Shown here one piece after another: positions 1 to 7,486 of a DNA stretch of 64,000 nucleotides. A program made the translations under genes and the position numbers. Source of the DNA: Aestuariibius insulae (GTDB taxonomy: Bacteria > Pseudomonadota > Alphaproteobacteria > Rhodobacterales > Rhodobacteraceae); assembly GCF_040783535.2 (NCBI RefSeq), contig NZ_JBFONW020000007.1:1-64000 (forward strand), written 5' to 3'. The notes under the pieces are model-generated. The model was not told the DNA's origin. It saw only the letters and a list, made by a program, of their open reading frames with translations, and did no database searches. The first letter of the stretch is position 1. Every line of letters starts with the position of its first letter.

Positions 1-1006
1 CCAGCGCGCGGACGTCGCTCCATCCTCCGCTGAGATCGCCGGCCTCAGCAAGCTTGCCATGCTGGCTCGACCAAAGAGCCTGACTGGTCGCATCATCGTA
101 GACGACAAGATTGCCGTCATCCTGCATGAGAAGCCGAAAGGAACGATCGACCGTTGCGGTCTGGCTGTAGGTTGCGCTGTCCCAGACGGGCGCCCCCTCT
201 CCGTTTTGAACGACAAGGTTGCCGTCCGGTTGCATGCGCACTGTCCCGCCCGGCTGACCGGTCACGGTATCGGAGGCCCAGATCGCCGCCTCGGGGTCCC
301 AGCCGTCCGACAGTGATGTGTCGTACACGACGAAATTGCCGTCCGACTGCAGAAGTGCGCGGTAGCGCCCGTTATCGGATGCGAGATACTGATTGGTTGT
401 CAGCTCGCTATTAAGAAGCGAGTTTCCGACAGCCGAATAGGCCAGGGGCGCCCCGCCATCGCGCGCTGCGGTGACCCGGCGTCCGGCGCCCAAGTCAATC
501 AACCCGATCCCGGACGTCAAATAAGCATCGACAGTCTCGACCTGAGCGTCGATCCACTCGCCGCCCAGGTGGATCTGCCCGATCCCGTCACCGTCCTCGT
601 CGCGAAAGATCGGGCGGGTCTGAGGTGCCGTCTGGGATTGTCCGGGGGCAAGCGAGCGGCCTTCGAAGCGTCCGGTCTCTATGTAGTGTTGCGTTGCCGC
701 GACCTCGTTCGTGCCGAATGCCGTTTTCAGATCTTCGTTGGCGGCCAGGTAATTGGCCGCGGAGAAGGTGATCTGCCGTCCCTCGGTCTGGCCGCTGGAT
801 GCGTAGTGTCCGCGCCCTGCATCGGCATTCATGCCGTAGGCATTCATCAGGTCGGGATGGCTGGCGATGTATTCGAAAGACCGAGCATCGTCCCATGTTC
901 CGGGAAGCATGCCTGCATCCATGCCGGAACCCTGCAATGTATCCGCGTGAAATGCATCTGTGGAGTTCTGGAGGGAGGAGCCGTTCGGATCGACAGGAAC
1001 ATTCAT
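1..1006 (-). CDS. Lectin-domain (bulb-type) protein, 3' end outside the window
   Basis: An open frame runs from an ATG at 1006 off the window start, giving 335 residues with no stop. AGAGG lies about nine bases before the ATG. Residues 43-78 and 82-118 are two copies of a repeat built on Y-x5-DL-x12-HY-x3-G-x2-EGR (FEYIASHPDL..HYASSGQTEGR; ANYLAANEDL..HYIETGRFEGR). An acidic DEDGDGIG stretch lies at 136-143. Residues about 197-315 form a bulb-type (B-) lectin domain with three QxDGN-type strands: LLQSDGNFVVYD, RMQPDGNLVV and LMQDDGNLVVYD, with W-A/S-S partners. In this family QxDxNxVxY binds mannose. There is no N-terminal signal peptide, so export by a C-terminal (type I) signal beyond the edge is an inference. 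The role is unknown. Confidence 0.85.
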   Translation of the reverse strand, partial: MNVPVDPNGSSLQNSTDAFHADTLQGSGMDAGMLPGTWDDARSFEYIASHPDLMNAYGMNADAGRGHYASSGQTEGRQITFSAANYLAANEDLKTAFGTNEVAATQHYIETGRFEGRSLAPGQSQTAPQTRPIFRDEDGDGIGQIHLGGEWIDAQVETVDAYLTSGIGLIDLGAGRRVTAARDGGAPLAYSAVGNSLLNSELTTNQYLASDNGRYRALLQSDGNFVVYDTSLSDGWDPEAAIWASDTVTGQPGGTVRMQPDGNLVVQNGEGAPVWDSATYSQTATVDRSFRLLMQDDGNLVVYDDATSQALWSSQHGKLAEAGDLSGGWSDVRAL

Positions 1007-1323
1007 GGGATAAACCTCTACAAGCTTCCCGGAATGTTGCGCAGAGACTAGGTTCCGGCGAAGATCATGTCCTACCGAAAACGCTAAGTAAGTCCTTCCG
1101 CAAAACCCCGTGTTCTTTGTTTCATTGGGGGCTGACGCGGACCGAGGGCGGCCGTTTGGACCGCTGTGCGGGGATGGAGGAATCATCTGACGTGCCGCTC
1201 GACCTGCGAAATTTTGGGATATGATCGCGGTTATGATGTCTGACGGTGCATCAGAAATTATTGTGGCTCCGCCGGTATCGAAACTGGGAAGGGAGGTGGT
1301 TCGGCGTCATGTGCTTGGAGGGG
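1007..1323. other. Gene-free stretch upstream of the lectin gene
   Basis: No convincing coding frame was found on either strand. The stretch should hold the promoter of the lectin-domain gene, but no clear -35/-10 pair could be picked. Its right end merges into the decayed transposase. Confidence 0.5.
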
Positions 1324-1721
1324 AGCCGCGTCCTTCCAGATCACCTGCAAGCAGTGTGAACCCGTCTTGCGGGACGTGGATTATTCGACGAGGTGGCGGC
1401 TGATCGAGGCGCGCTTCACAAGCTCCTTTAATGCGAACTGGCCGGGGTTGGCGTCTCAGATTGCAGAGGGAGAGAAAGGCGTGTGGCGGTGTTGGGACTC
1501 AGATCAGGGATGCCGAGGATCATGCGCTTTATGTTCGGTATTGTGGGAATAACTCGCTCAATCACAAATATGGGGAGCGGGCGACGGGGTGGCCGTCTTC
1601 GTCGATCCATCGGGATATCCGGGCCGGGAGGGTGGAGCCGGAATGTGCGTGGGCCGTGGTTGAGGGGCTTTTGGGGAGTAGGGGGGCGATGGGTGCGAGC
1701 ACCCATCCTACGATTGCTTAA
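1324..1721 (+). pseudogene. Decayed REP-associated (RAYT, Y1/HUH) transposase
   Basis: The C-terminal half of a REP-associated tyrosine transposase can be read in three frames. From 1324: SRVLPDHLQAV then an in-frame TGA where family members have Trp. From about 1370: RDVDYSTRWRLIEARF. From about 1500 to the stop at 1721: QIRDAEDHALYVRYC, then GWPSSSIHRDIRAGRVEPE. Intact relatives read PDHxHAVWTLP..DYxTRWRLIK..WEHxIRDexDfxxHVxYi..NPVKHG..WPxSSxHR. The second His of the HUH motif is Gln here (DHLQ), and the N-terminal part is not recognisable. At least two frameshifts and one stop make it inactive. It ends in a REP palindrome. Confidence 0.75.
1688..1711 (-). repeat. REP palindrome with 5' GTAG signature
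   Basis: On the minus strand GTAG (1711-1708) is followed by GATGGGTG-CTCG-CACCCATC, a perfect 8-bp stem with a 4-base loop. A GTAG-type tetranucleotide in front of an imperfect or perfect palindrome is the recognition layout of RAYT transposases, and the remnant of such a gene overlaps this site. The TAG inside GTAG is also the stop codon of the DUF4274-like gene. The hairpin may act as its terminator, but no T-run follows. Confidence 0.65.
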
Positions 1722-2286
1722 ACATCTCCTGAAGCTCGGGAGGCAAGGTGCTGATATGATACATGCCCGTCTCATCACCGAAATAGCCTGATGGCTTCGG
1801 TGGCCTATTTGGAAAGTTATGTTTTAGCAAGTTCCGCGGGATCGGAAGATAATCGCTTTTTTGGACATTAGCTTCAGACCTGTGCTTTTCTAAACGCTCA
1901 AGGACGGAGGCTGGCTGGTCCTCTAATCGGTGAGGAGAGAAGTCTGATCTCTGATAGAAATTTCTTTCGGAGTTTTCACATATTATTCTAGTAAGCTCCC
2001 ATGTTTTATTGGACCGATATTTTGCAATTTCTTCTCGACCTCTCGTGTCTGAGATTGCTACTTTTGTGATATCCTCCAGCTCGAAGTTGATAAATACTGT
2101 TAGTGCAGTTGCTATATCACATTCTGGCTGGTTGCAGATCCAACTTAATATATCTTCGGCTAGCGGGGAATCTGGGTTCAGCGAATAAACAACCTCGTTC
2201 CAGAGTTCGGGGCTGTGCGAGGCGAGATACTTTGTTGTGTCTTCATCAAATGGTATTGCGTCGACACCGATTTTGGGTTCGGCCAA
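1708..2286 (-). CDS. DUF4274-like protein of unknown function
   Basis: 192 residues from a TTG at 2286, chosen because GGAGG sits five bases upstream; a TTG twelve bases earlier is in frame but has no such site. The first half (LASHSPELWNEVVYSLN, ILSWICNQPECDIATAL, TVFINFELED) resembles DUF4274, a family of small soluble proteins often found in toxin/immunity or accessory neighbourhoods. The C-terminal half is basic and proline-rich, with no recognised domain. The gene is clearly richer in A and T than its surroundings and lies next to a transposase remnant, which suggests acquired DNA. Its stop codon lies inside a REP element. Function is unknown. Confidence 0.7.
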   Translation of the reverse strand: MAEPKIGVDAIPFDEDTTKYLASHSPELWNEVVYSLNPDSPLAEDILSWICNQPECDIATALTVFINFELEDITKVAISDTRGREEIAKYRSNKTWELTRIICENSERNFYQRSDFSPHRLEDQPASVLERLEKHRSEANVQKSDYLPIPRNLLKHNFPNRPPKPSGYFGDETGMYHISTLPPELQEMFKQS

Positions 2287-2361
2287 TTTTTCCTCCAATG
2301 TTATGCTTATATTGATCGTAGTTATTTGATTTAAGAAATTGCAAGGCCGCGCTCGGTGCTC

Positions 2362-4578
2362 TTATCGCCCCTTCCGCCGCTTATTCCCACCCCGCTGCCC
2401 CGCTCTTCCTGCCGTGCTCCGCCCTGACGCTTTCGCGGCGTCATCCACCGCCTTCTCGACGGCCTGCTGGCGGGCGAGGGGGTCGTCGGCGACGACGAGA
2501 TCCACCGTCTCGAGCCGTTTGAGCTCATCCCTGAGCCGGGCGGCCTCTTCGAATTCGAGGTTTTCGGCGGCCTTGCGCATGTCGGTGCGCAGGCCGTCCA
2601 TGACGGCTTGCAGGTTGCCTCCGGCGAGGCCCTTGTCGACTTGGGCGGTGACGCGGTTCATGTCCACGTCGCCTTTGTAGAGGCCTGCCAGCACATCCTC
2701 GACGTTCTTCTTGACCGTCTCGGGGGTGATGCCGTGCTCTTCGTTATAGGCCATTTGCTTGGCGCGGCGGCGGTCGGTTTCCTTGAGCGCTCGCTCCATC
2801 GAGCCGGTGATGCGGTCGGCATACATGATGACGCGGCCTTCGGCGTTGCGGGCGGCGCGGCCGATGGTCTGGACGAGGGAGGTTTCGGAGCGCAGGAACC
2901 CCTCCTTATCGGCGTCGAGGATGGCGACGAGGCCGCATTCGGGGATGTCGAGCCCTTCGCGCAGCAGGTTGATGCCGATCAGCACATCGAAGGCGCCGAG
3001 GCGCAGGTCGCGCAGGATCTCGATCCGTTCGATCGTGTCGATGTCCGAATGCATGTAGCGCACGCGGATGCCCTGTTCGTGCATGTATTCGGTCAGATCC
3101 TCTGCCATGCGCTTGGTCAGCGTGGTGGCGAGCGTGCGGTAGCCATCTGCGGCGACGCGGCGAACCTCGTCGAGCAGATCGTCGACCTGCATCTCGACCG
3201 GGCGGATCTCGACCTGGGGGTCCAGAAGGCCGGTGGGGCGGATGACCTGTTCGGTGAAGACGCCGCCCGCTTGCTCCAGCTCCCACGAGGCGGGGGTGGC
3301 GGAGACGAAGACCGATTGCGGGCGCATGGCATCCCATTCCTCGAATTTGAGGGGGCGGTTGTCCATGCAGGAGGGCAGGCGGAAGCCGTGTTCGGCGAGT
3401 GTGAATTTGCGGCGGTAGTCGCCTTTGTACATCGCGCCGATCTGCGGGACGGAGACGTGGCTTTCGTCGGCGAAGACGATGGCGTGGTCGGGGATGAATT
3501 CGAAGAGAGTGGGGGGCGGCTCTCCGGGAGCGCGGCCGGTGAGGTAGCGGGAGTAGTTTTCGATGCCGTTGCAGACGCCGGTGGCCTCGAGCATCTCGAT
3601 GTCGAAATTGGTGCGCTGTTCGAGCCGCTGGGCCTCGAGCAGTTTGCCGTCGCCGACGAGCTGGTCGAGGCGCAGGCGCAGTTCTTTTTTGATGTTGATG
3701 ACGGCTTGGTTCATCGTCGGCTTGGGCGTGACATAGTGCGAGTTGGCGTAGACACGGATCTTGTCGAAGCTGCCGGTCTTCTCGCCCGTGAGGGGGTCGA
3801 ATTCGGTGATCGCTTCCAGTTCTTCGCCGAAGAAGGAGAGTTTCCAGGCGCGGTCCTCTAGATGGGCCGGGAAGATCTCGAGGCTGTCGCCGCGCACGCG
3901 GAAGGTGCCGCGCTGGAAGGCCTGGTCGTTGCGGCGGTATTGCTGGGCGATCAGATCGGCCATGACAGAGCGCTGGTCGTAGCTTTTGCCCGCGACGAGG
4001 TCCTGGGTCATGGCGCCATAGGTTTCGACCGAGCCGATGCCGTAGATGCAGGAGACGGAGGCGACGATGATGACGTCGTCGCGTTCGAGCAGCGCCCGGG
4101 TGGCCGAGTGGCGCATCCGGTCGATCTGCTCGTTGATCTGGCTTTCCTTCTCTATGTAGGTGTCAGAGCGGGGGACGTAGGCTTCGGGCTGGTAGTAGTC
4201 GTAGTAGCTGACGAAGTATTCGACGGCGTTGTCGGGGAAGAAGCCCTTGAATTCGCCGTAAAGCTGGGCGGCGAGCGTCTTGTTCGGGGCGAGGATGATC
4301 GCGGGGCGCTGGGTTTCCTCGATCACGCGGGCCATGGTGAAGGTCTTGCCGGTGCCGGTCGCGCCGAGGAGGACCTGGTCGCGGTCGCCGTCTTTCACGC
4401 CCTGGGACAGCTCGGCGATGGCGGTGGGCTGGTCGCCGGCGGCCTTAAACTCGGTCTCCATCCTAAAGCGGATGCCGCCTTCGAGCTTGTCGCGGGTGCG
4501 CACGTCGGGGGCCGGGGAGTTCAGGATCGGGGCGGTGTTGGGCATGGGGGCAGGGTCCTTGGAGGCCAGCCTTACCAT
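2362..4578 (-). CDS. uvrB: UvrABC excision nuclease subunit B
   Basis: DNA damage recognition and strand-opening helicase subunit of nucleotide excision repair; it loads UvrC after UvrA delivers it. 738 residues from the ATG at 4578. An ATG at 4545 (MPNTAPIL, 727 residues) has AAGGA ten bases upstream and is an equally good or better start. Walker A GATGTGKT is at 72-79, the beta-hairpin region at about 130-150 (YYDYYQPEAYVP), and the DESH box follows VFADESHVSVPQ. Helicase motifs VI (QTIGRAARN) and the C-terminal UVR motif (NLEFEEAARLRDELKRLE) are present. The last about 40 residues are a basic, low-complexity tail. It stands alone as a transcription unit. Confidence 0.97.
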   Translation of the reverse strand: MVRLASKDPAPMPNTAPILNSPAPDVRTRDKLEGGIRFRMETEFKAAGDQPTAIAELSQGVKDGDRDQVLLGATGTGKTFTMARVIEETQRPAIILAPNKTLAAQLYGEFKGFFPDNAVEYFVSYYDYYQPEAYVPRSDTYIEKESQINEQIDRMRHSATRALLERDDVIIVASVSCIYGIGSVETYGAMTQDLVAGKSYDQRSVMADLIAQQYRRNDQAFQRGTFRVRGDSLEIFPAHLEDRAWKLSFFGEELEAITEFDPLTGEKTGSFDKIRVYANSHYVTPKPTMNQAVINIKKELRLRLDQLVGDGKLLEAQRLEQRTNFDIEMLEATGVCNGIENYSRYLTGRAPGEPPPTLFEFIPDHAIVFADESHVSVPQIGAMYKGDYRRKFTLAEHGFRLPSCMDNRPLKFEEWDAMRPQSVFVSATPASWELEQAGGVFTEQVIRPTGLLDPQVEIRPVEMQVDDLLDEVRRVAADGYRTLATTLTKRMAEDLTEYMHEQGIRVRYMHSDIDTIERIEILRDLRLGAFDVLIGINLLREGLDIPECGLVAILDADKEGFLRSETSLVQTIGRAARNAEGRVIMYADRITGSMERALKETDRRRAKQMAYNEEHGITPETVKKNVEDVLAGLYKGDVDMNRVTAQVDKGLAGGNLQAVMDGLRTDMRKAAENLEFEEAARLRDELKRLETVDLVVADDPLARQQAVEKAVDDAAKASGRSTAGRAGQRGGNKRRKGR

Positions 4579-4616
4579 GTGTCGCTGAGCGAGGTCAGTT
4601 CAACCCTCTGGGCCGC

Positions 4617-4644
4617 GCCTCCTGCCAGCGTCATGGCAGGAGGC
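4617..4644 (-). terminator. Strong hairpin between a small exported protein gene and uvrB
   Basis: GCCTCCTGCCA (4617-4627) and TGGCAGGAGGC (4634-4644) form a perfect 11-bp stem with a 6-base loop, just after the stop of the 4655-5059 gene and before uvrB. No T-run follows on the minus strand, so terminator activity is inferred from position and stem strength. Confidence 0.5.
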
Positions 4645-4654
4645 TGGCAGGACG

Positions 4655-5059
4655 TCAGAGCCCTTCGGGATTGCCGGGCACGATCCGCTCGATCATTCCG
4701 CGCTCGGCGGTGCCGTCCGGGTCGTACATAGCGATACTGCCTTCGGTCTTGATGAGGTAAGTGCAGCTGTTTTTCGGACCGTTCTCCCAGTCGACGCAGT
4801 AGCGGTCGTCGCCGAGCGACCATGTGCCGACCAGAGTGAGCCCGGTCGGCAACTTGGCCGCAGCGCTGCCGTTGCCTCCAAACTTGAACGGGGCGATGCC
4901 GCCATCGGGCATGCCGGGGGCGCCCGGCGGGATCGAGATATAGACTGTGTTGCCGGTGAGCAGCCCGTCCATTTGTGCCGCGTCCAGCCGTGTTTCCGCC
5001 GATGCAGCTTGCGCACCTGCAGCGAGAAGCATCGTTGCCATGAGGGGTCCTTTCATCAC
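4655..5059 (-). CDS. Small exported protein, unknown function
   Basis: 134 residues with an N-terminal signal peptide (hydrophobic MATMLLAAGAQAASA, cleavage near residue 21). The mature part is about 110 residues with two cysteines (YCVDWENGPKNSC) likely to form a disulphide in the periplasm, and the strand-like stretch GLTLVGTWSLGDDR. AAGGAGAACGTG precedes the ATG, a strong ribosome site. It is divergent from a MarR-type regulator gene, with a palindrome 14 bases upstream of its start, so it is probably that regulator's target. No family name can be given with confidence. Confidence 0.7.
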   Translation of the reverse strand: MMKGPLMATMLLAAGAQAASAETRLDAAQMDGLLTGNTVYISIPPGAPGMPDGGIAPFKFGGNGSAAAKLPTGLTLVGTWSLGDDRYCVDWENGPKNSCTYLIKTEGSIAMYDPDGTAERGMIERIVPGNPEGL

Positions 5060-5072
5060 GTTCTCCTTATAA

Positions 5073-5089
5073 AGTCAGGCAACCTGACT
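5073..5089. promoter_or_regulatory. Candidate MarR operator
   Basis: AGTCAGG-CAA-CCTGACT is a perfect 7-bp inverted repeat in the 99-base gap between the divergent small exported protein gene and the MarR-family gene. It sits just upstream of the ribosome site of the former, where bound protein would block transcription. A further GTCGGGAATATAGTC lies next to it. Assignment to the adjacent regulator is inference from position. Confidence 0.55.
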
Positions 5090-5158
5090 ACCAGAGTCGG
5101 GAATATAGTCAAGTAGCATGACGATTGTGTAGGGGCGAGATATCGCTAACCTGCGGGG

Positions 5159-5608
5159 ATGGAGATGTCTGACCGACCCGAGCGCCGACCGCCCGATCAT
5201 ATCGGCGCCGATATCTGGCGCGCCTTCAAAGCGTTCGAAGCTGCGATGTATGCGGATCTCGATGCCGAAGGGTTCGCGGATATCAGCGTGGCCGACAGTG
5301 ATGTCCTTGTCTTGATCGGCCCAAAAGGGACGCGAATGACCGCACTCGCCGCCGCACGCCGGATCACCAAGCAGGCCGCGCATGAGCAGGTGCGCAGCCT
5401 TCTTGCACGCGGTTATCTCGAACTTGGTCCTGACCCGACCGATGGGCGGGCCAAGATCGTACGGCTGACCGATCAGGGTGATGCGCTTGTTAAGGTTCTG
5501 GATGCGGCGAAGATGGATCTTCATGCCCGGGTCACGGCCCGGATCGGTACGCATGGGATGGCACAGCTCAAAGCGCTGCTGGCCGATGTCGAAACGCTGT
5601 TGCGATGA
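5159..5608 (+). CDS. MarR-family transcriptional regulator
   Basis: 149 residues. The winged-helix core reads DSDVLVLIGPKGTRMTALAAARRITKQAAHEQVRSL (helix-turn-helix) followed by the wing LELGPDPTDGRAKIVRLTDQG, with the D-x-R-A-K pattern typical of MarR wings. Helices at both ends would form the dimer interface. The family binds short palindromes and is released by small phenolic or oxidising ligands. A perfect palindrome lies in the upstream divergent gap, so it probably represses the exported protein gene and perhaps itself. The natural ligand is not evident. Confidence 0.85.
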   Translation: MEMSDRPERRPPDHIGADIWRAFKAFEAAMYADLDAEGFADISVADSDVLVLIGPKGTRMTALAAARRITKQAAHEQVRSLLARGYLELGPDPTDGRAKIVRLTDQGDALVKVLDAAKMDLHARVTARIGTHGMAQLKALLADVETLLR

Positions 5609-5674
5609 TGGGGCATCTTGTGTTGCAGGGGCTGTTGTCGTTAAACCGTGGCGATTGCTGACCGAGGATCGCCC

Positions 5675-5986
5675 ATGCCCGCCCGTATCTATCGCCCCGC
5701 CCGCACGGCTATGTCGTCGGGCGCTGCCAAGACCAAGCTTTGGGTTTTGGACTTTGTGCCGAACAGCGCGCGCGAGGTGGATCCGCTGATGGGCTGGACG
5801 TCGTCGTCGGATACGCAAAGTCAGGTGCGGTTACGCTTCGAGAGCAAGGAAGACGCGCTTGATTACGCCAAGGAGAACGGCATCGACGCGGTCGTGACCG
5901 AGCCGCAGGAGCGCAAGCCGAACGTCCGCAAGGGCGGCTATGGCGAGAACTTCGCGACCAACCGTCGGGGCTCCTGGACGCATTGA
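5675..5986 (+). CDS. NDUFS4-like accessory subunit of respiratory complex I
   Basis: 103 residues from ATG 5675, preceded by GAGGA. The sequence MPARIYRPARTAMSSG, KLWVLDF, MGWTSSSDTQSQVRLRF, YAKENGIDAVV and GYGENFATNR matches the ETC complex I subunit conserved region (the 18-kDa IP/NDUFS4 family), which is encoded apart from the nuo operon in alphaproteobacteria. It acts at the matrix/cytoplasmic arm of NADH:ubiquinone oxidoreductase, stabilising the NADH-oxidising module. The length matches bacterial members. An in-frame ATG at 5648 would add nine residues with no family support. Confidence 0.9.
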   Translation: MPARIYRPARTAMSSGAAKTKLWVLDFVPNSAREVDPLMGWTSSSDTQSQVRLRFESKEDALDYAKENGIDAVVTEPQERKPNVRKGGYGENFATNRRGSWTH

Positions 5987-6029
5987 TGCGATGAGGAGCC
6001 GGGTGAGTTCGCGTGCCGGAGTTTCGGTG

Positions 6030-6731
6030 ATGCGTCAGTTTCTCGGCGGTTTTGTAGTTCTTGCCCTTCCGGGCGTCTTGGTTGCGGACCCTCATATCTG
6101 CCATAGGATCAATCCCAACGACAAACCTGAGCTGAGTGTCGAGGTTTGTACCGAGCTTCTTGAGACAAAAGGGCTCGAGAGGTCTGAACGCGATGAGGCG
6201 CTTACAAATCGTGGTATCGCATTCCGCGAGCTTGGGGATTTTCAGCGCAGTATTCTCGATCTGAAGCTGAGCGTTTCCTCATCCCGAAACACATTCACGA
6301 TGCGGATGCTTGCCTGGACCTATCGCGAGGCAGGCGACCTTGAGGCCGCGGAGAGGCTTTATACAGAAGTGCTTGCGGAAGACGATCACCCGCAAGGCTG
6401 GCTGTCGCGCTGCGTGGTTCGGCAGGATATGGAGCGGTATCAGGACGCCCTTGGGGACTGCAAGCAGGCGTTGCGACGGGAGGGCGACAACCTGGATACG
6501 GTGTATTTTACCGCCCGCGCCTTTAGCTTTCTCGATCAGTCGGGTAGGGCTTTGCCGCTGACGGAACAGGGCATGTCGCTGGCTCCACACGATCCGAGGC
6601 ATTTGACAGAGCATGTCTGGGCGCTTCACCAGTTGGGCCGGACTAAAGAGGCGCGCCAGAAGGCGCGTGCCGGATTGGAGCGATTTCCAGAGGATCCCGA
6701 TTTGCTCTCGTTTCTGGAGCAGTCTTTCTAA
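6030..6731 (+). CDS. Exported tetratricopeptide-repeat protein
   Basis: 233 residues from ATG 6030, which places a signal peptide at the very N-terminus (MRQFLGGFVVLALPGVLVA). Earlier in-frame starts would bury it. The mature protein carries a CHRINP..VEVCTELLE segment with two cysteines, then about four TPR-like helical pairs (RDEALTNRGIAFRELGDFQRSI, AWTYREAGDLEAAERLYTEV, RYQDALGDCKQAL, HQLGRTKEARQKARAGLERFPEDPDLL). Such periplasmic TPR proteins act as protein-protein scaffolds. The partner is unknown. It follows the complex I subunit gene by 43 bases and may be cotranscribed. Confidence 0.8.
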   Translation: MRQFLGGFVVLALPGVLVADPHICHRINPNDKPELSVEVCTELLETKGLERSERDEALTNRGIAFRELGDFQRSILDLKLSVSSSRNTFTMRMLAWTYREAGDLEAAERLYTEVLAEDDHPQGWLSRCVVRQDMERYQDALGDCKQALRREGDNLDTVYFTARAFSFLDQSGRALPLTEQGMSLAPHDPRHLTEHVWALHQLGRTKEARQKARAGLERFPEDPDLLSFLEQSF

Positions 6732-6795
6732 AGTTTCGTATCTGCGTGGGACGAGCGTGAGCAGCGCCTTCACGGCTTCGTTATATGGTACAATA

Positions 6796-6824
6796 TTGAA
6801 CTACATAGTCCAATGTCGTATCAG
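6796..6824 (+). promoter_or_regulatory. Candidate sigma-70 promoter
   Basis: TTGAAC (6796-6801), 17 bases, then TATCAG (6819-6824), ending 35 bases before the start of the exported protein gene at 6860. Position and spacing fit a housekeeping promoter; the -10 is weak. Confidence 0.4.
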
Positions 6825-6859
6825 TTTGGCGCAGTCCAGTCCCAACCTATGGAGATCCC

Positions 6860-7441
6860 ATGCCCAGACCGATCCTTTTCGCGAGTTGTCTCGCCCTTGC
6901 CGCCTTGCCTGCCATTGCAGAGACGTCGAAAGCCGATTTGATCGGAGATTGGCAGACGCCGGTGGTCGAGCAGGCTTCCCCGGACGGGAGCGCCACGGCT
7001 TGGACGCAGGCGACCGTTCTTTTTGCCGAGACGGAAGAGACGCTGGTCTTCGAGATCTTTGCCGATGAAGAGAGGACCGTGCCTCTTTTCACTTATCGGT
7101 CAAGCGGGCCATACCGGGTTGCCGATGATCCGTCGCCGGTGGCCGGTGCGATTGCTCTCGATCTTGAGAACGACCGGTCGGAGGTGACGCTGCATCAGGA
7201 GATCCCCGATCTGGTTGCTGCGCTGAATATGCAAGATTGCCCGCTCGAGGTCGGAGTTGCGGTCGAGATTTCGCAGTGTGTCAGCGGACCGCCCTTCAGC
7301 GTCGGCGATTGCGTCGACATGGATGTCGTGATGATCGACGAGGGCGGCCGCCGTCTGAGGTTTGGCGGAGAAACATTCGACCGATGCGTCACGCGGCCCG
7401 ATGAGCTGTCCGAGCAGGCATTTTTTCGCATGGAGGGATAG
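6860..7441 (+). CDS. Exported protein of unknown function (APCDD1-like trace)
   Basis: 193 residues. A signal peptide is clear (MPRPILFASCLALAALPAIA). The mature region GDWQTPVVEQ..WTQATVLFAETEETLVFEIFADEERTVPLFTY, followed by GPYRVADD, faintly recalls the beta-rich APCDD1-type domain seen in some marine alphaproteobacterial proteins; I hold this only loosely. Four cysteines (DC, QC, DC, RC) in the second half suggest disulphides in the periplasm. GGAGATCCC precedes the ATG. The gene stands alone and is convergent with the 7487-8872 gene. Function is unknown. Confidence 0.7.
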   Translation: MPRPILFASCLALAALPAIAETSKADLIGDWQTPVVEQASPDGSATAWTQATVLFAETEETLVFEIFADEERTVPLFTYRSSGPYRVADDPSPVAGAIALDLENDRSEVTLHQEIPDLVAALNMQDCPLEVGVAVEISQCVSGPPFSVGDCVDMDVVMIDEGGRRLRFGGETFDRCVTRPDELSEQAFFRMEG

Positions 7442-7486
7442 GGCTTGGCGACAGGCCGGTCTTATGTCCGGCCTGCCGCCCGTTCG

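Noticed and set aside
1428..1778. A 116-codon minus-strand frame.
   Set aside because: Pro/Arg-rich product lying opposite the recognised transposase remnant.
2608..4731. Long plus-strand frames opposite uvrB.
   Set aside because: uvrB has all family motifs on the minus strand; the opposite products are low-complexity with no family likeness.
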